A stretch of 64,000 nt of DNA. Source: JBBATK01 sp044228285. Its GTDB lineage: Bacteria > Bacteroidota > Ignavibacteria > Kapaibacteriales > NICIL-2. Below are positions 7,727 to 17,488 of this stretch, one piece after another. The stretch is from the NCBI GenBank assembly GCA_044228285.1, contig JBGAVD010000001.1, forward strand, positions 620,001-684,000. The letters are read 5' to 3'. The notes beneath the pieces are model-generated. The model was given only the letters and a program-made list of their open reading frames with translations, did no database searches and was not told where the DNA came from. Within the stretch, counting starts at the first letter, position 1. The number at the start of each line of letters is the position of its first letter. A program made the translations under genes and the position numbers.

Positions 7727-10700
7727 ATGCTTAATCATCTCATTCTCCCGCGTACACAGGGAGTAGGATTGTTACAACATCGATCGAATCGACGACCATT
7801 GCAATGGTTGTTGATTCTCTTCGTATTTCTAACATCGGCACTCTTGCAGCCAATCAGCCTACGTGCTGATGAAAATGTTGGTATTGGTACCGCAAAGCCG
7901 GATAACTCGGCTGTACTTGATGTCAGCATCGAAACACTCGCGCATCCCCGCGGTGTGTTGTTCCCACGCATGACTCAACAGCAGCGCGACTCGATTTTGC
8001 TGCCTGCGAAGGGCTTGATCATCTACAACTCGAGCACAGACCATCTTGAAGTAAACACAGGCACCTTTACGAATCCAATCTGGGCTCAATATGTTTCCTA
8101 TGGATCGAGCTCAGGTGGTGACTGGTCTATCACTGGTAACGATGCGATCAACCCTGCAGTAAACTTCCTTGGAACAAAGAACCCAGTTGCTCTGATTTTC
8201 AAGACGAACAATCTTGAACGTATGCGCATCAGCGCAAACGGCTATGTTGGATTCTGGAATAATAATCCCTCACAACTTCTGACAGTTGGCGCTAACGGTG
8301 GTTTCACCGTCGATACAAACGGCTACGTGAGTACACTTTTCGGATTGCAACTACGTGGTCCTAACGCTGAACTGCGCCTGGACAATAATGCAGGAGTGAA
8401 AGGTGATGTCCTCGTATCCCAAGGAGCGAACAAAACTCCTAGCTTTACCAAGCAGCTTGACTCTCTCTCCATCGACAAGCTGAACTCAAACTCGATCACA
8501 ACAAAAACTCTCACGTCGACTTTAGTTGTCACCGACAGTCTGTACGCACGTGGTGCAAACATCACTCAGCTGAAGAGCACGGACATCAATGTCAGTAACA
8601 ACCTAACCGTCAACAATCGTATCAGTGCATCGACCATCATTGCGGACTCGATTTTCGTGAAGTCCATGAAAACACAGATCCCCTTGGACAGTATCCTGAG
8701 TGGTTCGAGTACAAACAAGACGTTAAACATTGCCAATGGATCGGTTCTTAGTCCAACGGGCAACGGTATCATCCGTTCAAATGCCTATGCAGGTCCTGGT
8801 TCAACCACAGATAGTGTAGACCTTCAATCAGAAGTAAGTGGCATCCTTCCAGCGAAAAATGGGGGATCTGGTGTTGACGCTTCAAAGGCTGGTGTCGGTC
8901 AGATTGCGATCGGAACTGGAAATGGCTTCGCACTCGACACTTTGCATGGTGGTACCGGTATTAAAATCACTAATGCACCAGGCTCGGTCACGATTAGCTC
9001 AACTAGTGCAATCGTCGATAATGGCAGTCGCAACAATGCCACCCTACGCTACGACTCTACAGCACAAAAGTGGGTAGAGAACCTAAAACTTAGCGCGGAT
9101 ACGGCTGGCAATTTGAGCGCAACGGGCGTGCTAAACTCCGCAGGCTTGAATACCAGAGGCAATATTGTCCTTGCTGACACAACAGCCCGCTTTGTAACAG
9201 GCGGTACCAGTGGTTCGGCTGGTCAGGTGCTTTCAAGTTCCGGCTCTAGTTCTTCTCCTAAGTGGACCAGCAGTCTCGACTCTTTGAACATTAACAAGCT
9301 GAGTACATCGACTGTTCGTGTGTCTGACTCTCTCCGCGTACTCGGTAACTCAAAACTAGCAGACGTGGATCTCGATTCGTTGAGCTCGCGTGTTATCTCG
9401 AACAAAGAAACTATTACGACCGACTCTTTACACGTCAACAAGTTCTCATTGAACGGAACGCTCAACCTTGACTCAGCTTACATAAAGAACCTTGGTTCTG
9501 CTGACATCACGACGCAGCGGATCAATGTGACCGACTCAGCACGTATAGCAAAACTCAATGTGAGTGGTCCAAGTACGCTAACAACGGTTCAATCGACAAA
9601 CATTACGAACTCGGGCGACATTAGAACAGCTCGCTTGGATGCTAGTGATTCTATTAATACGCGCGCGCTTCGCGCCAGCGGCACGTCGTCGTTGAATGTT
9701 GTCACCTCCAACACGATCACAAACAGCACCACGATCTCCACATCCTCACTAGCAGCAAGTGATTCTGTTGTTACGAAGGACCTTCGTGCGACAAATCGCT
9801 CCGTTCTGTACGAAGTATGGGCTGATAGCATCGCTTCACGTCAAATCAACAACTCCGAGACTATCGTCACGGATTCGCTCTATGCGAAGAAGTTCAAAGT
9901 CAATGGTGTAATCAATGCCGACTCAGCCTTTATCAACAAGCTGGGCTCAAACACGGCAACGATTTACACTCTAAGCACTGACTCAATCTCAACTCGAGCT
10001 CTACGTGCGAGTGGAACGAGCAATCTGAATACTGTGACATCAAACACCATTACCAATAGTGGTGATCTCAATACAGCAACATTGACAGCAACTGATAGCG
10101 TGTTGGCTGCAAAGCTGCGCGTGACTGGAAACAGTTCCCTCAATGATGTAACTGCCGACAGTATCGCTTCACGTCAGATCCGCAACTCAGAAACGATCTG
10201 GACGGATTCGCTCTACGTCAACAAACTAAACGTTAGCGGCACTTTGAATGCTGATACTGCTTTTGTAAGCAGACTAGGCGCAAACCATTTCACAACTCAG
10301 TGGATCAACGCGACAGATTCTGCGAAGATCAATAAGCTGAATGTCCCAGGTGCTGCAACACTGAATACCGTTAGTTCATCGACTATTACGAATAGTGGAA
10401 ACCTGAACACTTCAACGATGACGGCTGCCGATAGCGTACTCGCAGCTAAGCTCAGAGTGACAGGAAATACGGTTTTAAATGATGTTTGGGCTGATAGCTT
10501 AGCGTCACGCCAAATCCGCAACTCAGAAACGATCTGGACAGATTCGCTCTACGTCAACAAACTGAACGTTAGCGGCACTTTGAATGCTGATACAGCGTTT
10601 GTAAGCAGACTTGGCGCAAACCACTTCACTACGCAGTGGATCAACGCGACAGATTCTGCGAAGATCAACAAGCTTAATGTTCCAGGTGCCTCTAGTCTGA

Positions 10701-13700
10701 ATACCGTTAGTTCATCGAGTATTACGAATAGTGGTAATCTGAATACATCAACTCTGACCGCTACCGATAGCGTACTCTCAGCTAAGCTCAGAGTGTCAGG
10801 AAATACGGTCCTAAATGACGTATGGGCTGATAGCTTAGCATCACGCCAAATCCGCAACTCAGAAACCATCTGGACCGATTCGCTCTACGTCAACAAACTG
10901 AACGTTAACGGCACTTTGAACGCTGATACAGCTTTTGTAAGCAGACTAGGTGCAAACCACTTCACGACACAGTGGATCAACGCAACAGATTCTGCAAAGA
11001 TCAATAAGCTCAACGTCCCAGGTGCTTCAACTCTGAATACCGTTAGTTCATCGAGTATTACAAATAGTGGTAATCTGAATACAGCAACTCTGACCGCTAA
11101 CGATAGCGTTCTCGCTTCTAAGCTCAACGTACCAGGTGCATCTACTTTGAACACTGTTAGTTCAACGAGTATCACAAACAGTGGCAATCTGAATACAGCA
11201 ACGATGACCGCTACCGATAGCGTTCTCTCAGCAAAGCTCAGGGTGACAGGAAATACGGTCCTAAATGATGTATGGGCTGATAGCTTAGCATCTCGCCAAA
11301 TCCGCAACTCAGAAACGATCTGGACAGATTCGCTCTACGTCAACAAACTGAACGTTAGCGGCACTTTGAATGCTGATACAGCGTTTGTAAGCAGACTTGG
11401 CGCAAACCACTTCACTACGCAGTGGATCAACGCGACAGATTCTGCGAAAATCAACAAGCTCAATGTACCAGGTGCTTCAATCTTGAACACTGTTACTTCG
11501 AACACGATCACGAATAGCGGAAACCTGAACACTGCAACGATGACTGCTACCGATAGTGTTCTCGCAGCAAAGCTCAACGTACCAGGTACATCTACTTTGA
11601 ACACCGTGAGTTCAACGAGTATCACAAACAGTGGCAATCTGAATACAGCAACTCTGACCGCTACCGATAGCGTTCTTGCAGCTAAGCTCAGAGTGACAGG
11701 TAACACAGTCTTAAATGATGTTTGGGCTGACAGTCTGGCCTCACGCCAAATCCGCAACTCAGAAACCATCTGGACAGATTCGCTCTACGTCAACAAACTG
11801 AACGTTAATGGCATGTTGAACGCTGATACAGCTTTTGTAAGCAGACTTGGCGCAAACCACTTCACAACGCAGTGGATCAACGCGACCGATTCTGCGAAGA
11901 TCAACAAGCTCAATGTACCAGGTGCCTCAACTCTGAATACCGTTAGTTCATCGACTATTACAAATAGTGGAAACCTGAACACTGCAACGATGACTGCTAC
12001 CGATAGCGTTCTCGCAGCAAAGCTCAGAGTGACAGGAAATACGGTCCTAAATGATGTATGGGCTGATAGCTTAGCATCACGCCAAATCCGCAACTCAGAA
12101 ACCATCTGGACAGATTCGCTCTACGTCAACAAACTGAACGTTAACGGTACTTTAAACGCTGATACAGCTTTTGTAAGCAGACTAGGTGCAAACCACTTCA
12201 CAACGCAGTGGATCAACGCGACCGATTCAGCAAAGATCAACAAGCTCAATGTACCAGGTGCCTCAACACTGAATACCGTTAGTTCATCGACTATTACAAA
12301 TAGTGGAAACCTGAACACTGCAACTCTGACCGCTACTGATAGCGTTATCGCAGCAAAGCTCAGAGTGACAGGAAACACGGTCCTAAATGATGTATGGGCT
12401 GATAGCTTAGCATCTCGCCAAATCCGCAACTCAGAAACGATCTGGACAGATTCGCTCTACGTCAACAAACTGAACGTTAACGGCACTTTGAACGCTGATA
12501 CAGCTTTTGTAAGCAGACTTGGCGCAAACCACTTCACAACGCAGTGGATCAACGCGACCGATTCAGCGAAGATCAACAAGCTCAATGTACCAGGTGCCTC
12601 AACTCTGAATACCGTTAGTTCATCGACTATTACGAATAGTGGCAATCTGAACACTGCAACGATGACCGCTACTGATAGCGTGCTCGCGGCAAAGCTCAGA
12701 GTGACAGGAAATACGGTTTTAAATGATGTTTGGGCTGATAGCTTGGCCTCACGCCAAATCCGCAACTCAGAAACGATCTGGACAGATTCGCTCTACGTCA
12801 ACAAGTTGAACGTTAGCGGCACGATGAATGTTGACACAGCTTTTGTGAATAGACTAGGTGCAAACCACTTCACAACGCAGTGGATCAACGCTACAGATTC
12901 TGCGAAGATCAACAAGCTCAATGTACCAGGTGCTTCAACCCTGAACACAGTTACTTCGAACACGATCACGAATAGCGGAAACCTGAACACTGCAACAATG
13001 ACGGCTACCGATAGTGTTCTCGCAGCAAAGCTCAACGTACCAGGTGCATCTACTTTGAACACTGTTAGTTCAACGAGTATTACAAACAGTGGCAATCTGA
13101 ATACAGCAACGATGACCGCTACTGATAGCGTTCTCGCAGCAAAGCTCAGAGTGACTGGGAACTCGGTACTGAATGATGTTTGGGCAGACAGCCTAGCATC
13201 ACGCCAAATCCGCAATTCAGAGACAATCTGGACGGATTCGCTTTACGTCAATAAGCTGAACGTTAACGGCACTTTGAATGTTGATACTGCTTTTGTGAAC
13301 AGACTAGGTGCAAATCACTTCACGACGCAGTGGATCAACGCGACCGATTCTGCGAAGATCAACAAGCTCAATGTACCAGGCGCTTCAACCTTGAACACAG
13401 TTACATCAAACACGATTAGCAACAGTGGTAATCTGAGTACAGCTACGATGACCGCTACTGATAGCGTGCTCGCTGCTAAGCTAAGAGTGACAGGAAACAC
13501 GGTCTTAAATGACGTTTGGGCAGACAGCCTAGCATCACGTCAAATCCGCAACTCAGAAACGATCTGGACAGATTCGCTCTACGTGAACAAACTGAACGTT
13601 AACGGCACCTTGAATGTAGATACCGCATTTGTAAACAAACTAGGTGCGAACCACTTCACTACACAGTGGATCAACGCTACAGATTCTGCGAAGATCAACA

Positions 13701-16700
13701 AGCTCAATGTACCAGGTGCTTCAACCTTGAATACAGTTACATCAAACACGATCACGAATAGTGGCAATCTGAACACTGCAACGATGACCGCTACTGATAG
13801 CGTGCTCGCGGCAAAGCTCAGAGTGACAGGAAATACGGTTTTAAATGATGTTTGGGCTGATAGCTTGGCCTCACGCCAAATCCGTAACTCGGAAACCATC
13901 TGGACGGATTCGCTCTACGTCAACAAGTTGAACGTTAGCGGCACGATGAATGTTGACACAGCTTTTGTGAACAGACTAGGTGCAAACCACTTCACAACAC
14001 AGTGGATCAACGCAACTGATTCAGCAAAGATCAACAAGCTCAATGTACCAGGTGCATCGACTTTGAATACCGTTAGTTCATCGACTATTACGAATAGTGG
14101 CAATCTGAACACTGCAACGATGACCGCTACCGATAGCGTTCTCGCAGCAAAGCTCAGAGTGACAGGAAATACGGTCCTAAATGATGTCTGGGCTGATAGC
14201 TTAGCATCACGCCAAATCCGCAACTCAGAAACCATCTGGACCGATTCGCTCTACGTCAACAAGCTGAACGTTAACGGTACTTTGAACGCTGATACAGCAT
14301 TCGTGAACAAGCTTGGTGCAAACCACTTCACAACGCAGTGGATCAACGCGACAGATTCTGCGAAGATTAACAAGCTCAATGTACCAGGTGCTTCGACTTT
14401 GAACACTGTTACATCAAATACGATCACGAACAGTGGTAATCTGAGTACAGCAACTCTGACCGCTACTGATAGCGTTCTCGCTGCGAAGCTCAGAGTGACA
14501 GGAAATACGGTCCTAAATGATGTCTGGGCTGATAGCTTAGCATCACGCCAAATCCGCAACTCAGAAACGATCTGGACAGATTCGCTCTACGTCAACAAAC
14601 TAAACGTTAACGGCACGTTGAACGCTGATACAGCTTTTGTAAGCAGACTTGGCGCAAACCACTTCACGACGCAGTGGATCAACGCGACCGATTCTGCGAA
14701 GATCAACAAGCTCAATGTACCAGGTGCTTCGACTTTGAACACTGTTACATCAAATACGATCACGAACAGTGGTAATCTGAGCACAGCAACTCTGACCGCT
14801 ACTGATAGTGTTCTCGCTGCGAAGCTAAGAGTGACAGGAAACTCAGTCTTGAACGATGTCTGGGCAGATAGCCTAGCCTCACGTCAAATCCGCAATTCAG
14901 AAACGATCTGGACGGATTCTCTATACGTCAACAAGTTGAACGTCAGCGGCACCTTGAATGCAGATACTGCTTTTGTAAACAAGCTTGGTGCAAACCACTT
15001 TACAACCCAGTGGATCAATGCAACAGATTCTGCAAAGATCAACAAGCTCAATGTACCAGGTGCTTCGACTTTGAACACAGTTACATCAAACACGATCACG
15101 AACAGTGGTAATCTGAGTACAGCAACGATGACCGCTACTGATAGCGTTCTCGCTGCAAAGCTCAGAGTGACAGGAAACTCCGTCTTGAACGACGTCTGGG
15201 CAGATAGCCTTGCATCACGCCAAATCCGTAACTCAGAAACGATCTGGACAGATTCGCTCTACGTCAACAAGTTGAACGTTAGTGGCACATTGAATGCTGA
15301 TACAGCGTTTGTAAACAAGCTCGGTGCAAACCACTTTACAACCCAGTGGATCAACGCTACAGATTCAGCGAAGATCAACAAGCTCAATGTACCAGGTGCT
15401 TCGACTTTGAACACTGTCACATCAAACACGATTACTAACAGTGGCAATCTGAGCACTGCAACAATGACCGCTACTGATAGCGTTCTTGCTGCGAAGCTTA
15501 GAGTGACAGGAAACTCAGTCTTAAATGATGTCTGGGCAGACAGCCTTGCATCACGTCAGATCCGCAATTCAGAAACGATCTGGACGGATTCTCTATACGT
15601 CAACAAGATGAACGTCAGCGGCACATTGAATGCTGACACTGCATTCGTGAACAAGCTTGGCGCAAACCACTTTACTACACAGTGGATCAACGCTACGGAT
15701 TCAGCGAAGATCAACAAGCTCAATGTCCCAGGTGCTTCGACTTTGAACACTGTTACATCAAACACGATAACCAACAGTGGTAATCTGAGTACAGCAACTC
15801 TGACCGCGACGGATAGCGTATTGGCTGCAAAGCTTAGAGTGACAGGCAACTCAGTTTTGAATGACGTCTGGGCAGATAGCCTTGCATCACGTCAAATCCG
15901 CAACTCAGAAACGATCTGGACAGATTCTCTTTACGTCAACAAGTTGAATGTTAACGGCACTTTGAACGCTGATACAGCATTCGTGAACAAGCTTGGTGCA
16001 AACCACTTCACAACACAGTGGATCAACGCGACAGATTCTGCGAAGATTAACAAGCTCAATGTACCAGGTGCTTCGACTTTGAACACTGTTACATCAAACA
16101 CGATCATAAATAGTGGTAATCTGAGTACAGCAACGATGACCGCTACTGATAGTGTTCTCGCTGCAAAGCTCAAAGTGACTGGTAATTCAGTCTTGAACGA
16201 CGTCTGGGCGGACAGCTTGGCATCACGCCAAATCCGCAACTCAGAAACGATCTGGACAGATTCGCTCTACGTCAACAAGTTGAACGTCAGTGGCACATTG
16301 AATGCTGATACAGCATTTGTAAACAAGCTTGGTGCAAACCACTTCACAACACAGTGGATCAACGCGACAGATTCTGCGAAGATTAACAAGCTCAATGTAC
16401 CAGGTGCTTCTACCTTGAACACTGTTACATCAAACACGATCATAAATAGTGGTAATCTGAGTACAGCAACTCTGACCGCTACCGACAGCGTACTCGCAGC
16501 AAAGCTCAGAGTGACAGGAAATACGGTCCTAAATGATGTATGGGCTGATAGCTTAGCATCGCGCCAGATCCGCAACTCAGAAACGATCTGGACAGATTCT
16601 CTTTACGTCAACAAGTTGAACGTTAGTGGCACATTGAATGCTGATACAGCGTTTGTAAACAAGCTCGGTGCAAACCACTTCACAACGCAGTGGATCAATG

Positions 16701-17488
16701 CAACAGATTCTGCAAAGATCAACAAGCTCAATGTACCAGGTGCTTCGACTTTGAACACTGTTACATCAAACACGATCACGAACAGTGGTAATCTGAGTAC
16801 AGCAACGATGACCGCTACTGATAGCGTTCTCGCTGCAAAGCTCAGAGTGACAGGAAACTCCGTCTTGAACGACGTCTGGGCGGACAGCCTTGCATCACGC
16901 CAAATCCGCAACTCTGAAACGATATGGACAGATTCTCTTTACGTCAACAAGTTGAACGTCAGTGGCACTTTGAATGCTGATACAGCATTCGTGAACAAGC
17001 TCGGTGCAAACCACTTCACAACCCAGTGGATCAACGCGACCGATTCTGCGAAGATCAACAAGCTCAATGTACCAGGTGCTTCGACCTTGAACACTGTCAC
17101 ATCAAACACGGTTACTAACAGTGGCAATCTGAGCACTGCAACAATGACCGCTACTGATAGCGTTCTTGCTGCGAAGCTTAGAGTGGCAGGTAACTCAGTC
17201 TTAAATGATGTCTGGGCAGACAGCCTAGCCTCACGTCAAATCCGCAACTCAGAAACGATCTGGACAGATTCTCTTTACGTCAACAAGTTGAACGTTAGTG
17301 GCACATTGAATGCTGATACAGCGTTTGTAAACAAGCTCGGTGCAAACCACTTCACAACGCAGTGGATCAACGCGACAGATTCTGCGAAGATCAACAAGCT
17401 CAATGTACCAGGTGCTTCGACCTTGAACACTGTCACATCAAACACGGTTACTAACAGTGGCAATCTGAGTCCGCAACTGCAACAATGA
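7727..17488 (+). CDS. Giant secreted tandem-repeat protein, N-terminal part
   Basis: This 3253-residue open frame is the first part of what is probably one gene reaching 20694. A signal peptide with an extended N-region (hydrophobic LLILFVFLTSALL, cleavage near SLRADE) is followed by a Bacteroidota fibre/adhesin-type module: NVGIGTAKPDNSAVLDV, FPRMTQQQRDSI and GLIIYNSSTDHLEV. Residues about 240-790 hold diverged repeats. From about residue 790 the protein is a homogeneous array of 112-residue units, each made of three modules: DSVLAAKLRVTG-type (37), DSLYVNKLNVSG-type (37) and DSAKINKLNVPG-type (38). The sequence is rich in T, S and N, has no Cys in the array, and has regular L-x-V-x-G steps, suggesting a beta-solenoid or fibrous stalk. 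The frame breaks near 17469 at a 4-bp net insertion and then stops. Function is unknown; a surface fibre or adhesin is inferred. Confidence 0.75.
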   Translation: MLNHLILPRTQGVGLLQHRSNRRPLQWLLILFVFLTSALLQPISLRADENVGIGTAKPDNSAVLDVSIETLAHPRGVLFPRMTQQQRDSILLPAKGLIIYNSSTDHLEVNTGTFTNPIWAQYVSYGSSSGGDWSITGNDAINPAVNFLGTKNPVALIFKTNNLERMRISANGYVGFWNNNPSQLLTVGANGGFTVDTNGYVSTLFGLQLRGPNAELRLDNNAGVKGDVLVSQGANKTPSFTKQLDSLSIDKLNSNSITTKTLTSTLVVTDSLYARGANITQLKSTDINVSNNLTVNNRISASTIIADSIFVKSMKTQIPLDSILSGSSTNKTLNIANGSVLSPTGNGIIRSNAYAGPGSTTDSVDLQSEVSGILPAKNGGSGVDASKAGVGQIAIGTGNGFALDTLHGGTGIKITNAPGSVTISSTSAIVDNGSRNNATLRYDSTAQKWVENLKLSADTAGNLSATGVLNSAGLNTRGNIVLADTTARFVTGGTSGSAGQVLSSSGSSSSPKWTSSLDSLNINKLSTSTVRVSDSLRVLGNSKLADVDLDSLSSRVISNKETITTDSLHVNKFSLNGTLNLDSAYIKNLGSADITTQRINVTDSARIAKLNVSGPSTLTTVQSTNITNSGDIRTARLDASDSINTRALRASGTSSLNVVTSNTITNSTTISTSSLAASDSVVTKDLRATNRSVLYEVWADSIASRQINNSETIVTDSLYAKKFKVNGVINADSAFINKLGSNTATIYTLSTDSISTRALRASGTSNLNTVTSNTITNSGDLNTATLTATDSVLAAKLRVTGNSSLNDVTADSIASRQIRNSETIWTDSLYVNKLNVSGTLNADTAFVSRLGANHFTTQWINATDSAKINKLNVPGAATLNTVSSSTITNSGNLNTSTMTAADSVLAAKLRVTGNTVLNDVWADSLASRQIRNSETIWTDSLYVNKLNVSGTLNADTAFVSRLGANHFTTQWINATDSAKINKLNVPGASSLNTVSSSSITNSGNLNTSTLTATDSVLSAKLRVSGNTVLNDVWADSLASRQIRNSETIWTDSLYVNKLNVNGTLNADTAFVSRLGANHFTTQWINATDSAKINKLNVPGASTLNTVSSSSITNSGNLNTATLTANDSVLASKLNVPGASTLNTVSSTSITNSGNLNTATMTATDSVLSAKLRVTGNTVLNDVWADSLASRQIRNSETIWTDSLYVNKLNVSGTLNADTAFVSRLGANHFTTQWINATDSAKINKLNVPGASILNTVTSNTITNSGNLNTATMTATDSVLAAKLNVPGTSTLNTVSSTSITNSGNLNTATLTATDSVLAAKLRVTGNTVLNDVWADSLASRQIRNSETIWTDSLYVNKLNVNGMLNADTAFVSRLGANHFTTQWINATDSAKINKLNVPGASTLNTVSSSTITNSGNLNTATMTATDSVLAAKLRVTGNTVLNDVWADSLASRQIRNSETIWTDSLYVNKLNVNGTLNADTAFVSRLGANHFTTQWINATDSAKINKLNVPGASTLNTVSSSTITNSGNLNTATLTATDSVIAAKLRVTGNTVLNDVWADSLASRQIRNSETIWTDSLYVNKLNVNGTLNADTAFVSRLGANHFTTQWINATDSAKINKLNVPGASTLNTVSSSTITNSGNLNTATMTATDSVLAAKLRVTGNTVLNDVWADSLASRQIRNSETIWTDSLYVNKLNVSGTMNVDTAFVNRLGANHFTTQWINATDSAKINKLNVPGASTLNTVTSNTITNSGNLNTATMTATDSVLAAKLNVPGASTLNTVSSTSITNSGNLNTATMTATDSVLAAKLRVTGNSVLNDVWADSLASRQIRNSETIWTDSLYVNKLNVNGTLNVDTAFVNRLGANHFTTQWINATDSAKINKLNVPGASTLNTVTSNTISNSGNLSTATMTATDSVLAAKLRVTGNTVLNDVWADSLASRQIRNSETIWTDSLYVNKLNVNGTLNVDTAFVNKLGANHFTTQWINATDSAKINKLNVPGASTLNTVTSNTITNSGNLNTATMTATDSVLAAKLRVTGNTVLNDVWADSLASRQIRNSETIWTDSLYVNKLNVSGTMNVDTAFVNRLGANHFTTQWINATDSAKINKLNVPGASTLNTVSSSTITNSGNLNTATMTATDSVLAAKLRVTGNTVLNDVWADSLASRQIRNSETIWTDSLYVNKLNVNGTLNADTAFVNKLGANHFTTQWINATDSAKINKLNVPGASTLNTVTSNTITNSGNLSTATLTATDSVLAAKLRVTGNTVLNDVWADSLASRQIRNSETIWTDSLYVNKLNVNGTLNADTAFVSRLGANHFTTQWINATDSAKINKLNVPGASTLNTVTSNTITNSGNLSTATLTATDSVLAAKLRVTGNSVLNDVWADSLASRQIRNSETIWTDSLYVNKLNVSGTLNADTAFVNKLGANHFTTQWINATDSAKINKLNVPGASTLNTVTSNTITNSGNLSTATMTATDSVLAAKLRVTGNSVLNDVWADSLASRQIRNSETIWTDSLYVNKLNVSGTLNADTAFVNKLGANHFTTQWINATDSAKINKLNVPGASTLNTVTSNTITNSGNLSTATMTATDSVLAAKLRVTGNSVLNDVWADSLASRQIRNSETIWTDSLYVNKMNVSGTLNADTAFVNKLGANHFTTQWINATDSAKINKLNVPGASTLNTVTSNTITNSGNLSTATLTATDSVLAAKLRVTGNSVLNDVWADSLASRQIRNSETIWTDSLYVNKLNVNGTLNADTAFVNKLGANHFTTQWINATDSAKINKLNVPGASTLNTVTSNTIINSGNLSTATMTATDSVLAAKLKVTGNSVLNDVWADSLASRQIRNSETIWTDSLYVNKLNVSGTLNADTAFVNKLGANHFTTQWINATDSAKINKLNVPGASTLNTVTSNTIINSGNLSTATLTATDSVLAAKLRVTGNTVLNDVWADSLASRQIRNSETIWTDSLYVNKLNVSGTLNADTAFVNKLGANHFTTQWINATDSAKINKLNVPGASTLNTVTSNTITNSGNLSTATMTATDSVLAAKLRVTGNSVLNDVWADSLASRQIRNSETIWTDSLYVNKLNVSGTLNADTAFVNKLGANHFTTQWINATDSAKINKLNVPGASTLNTVTSNTVTNSGNLSTATMTATDSVLAAKLRVAGNSVLNDVWADSLASRQIRNSETIWTDSLYVNKLNVSGTLNADTAFVNKLGANHFTTQWINATDSAKINKLNVPGASTLNTVTSNTVTNSGNLSPQLQQ

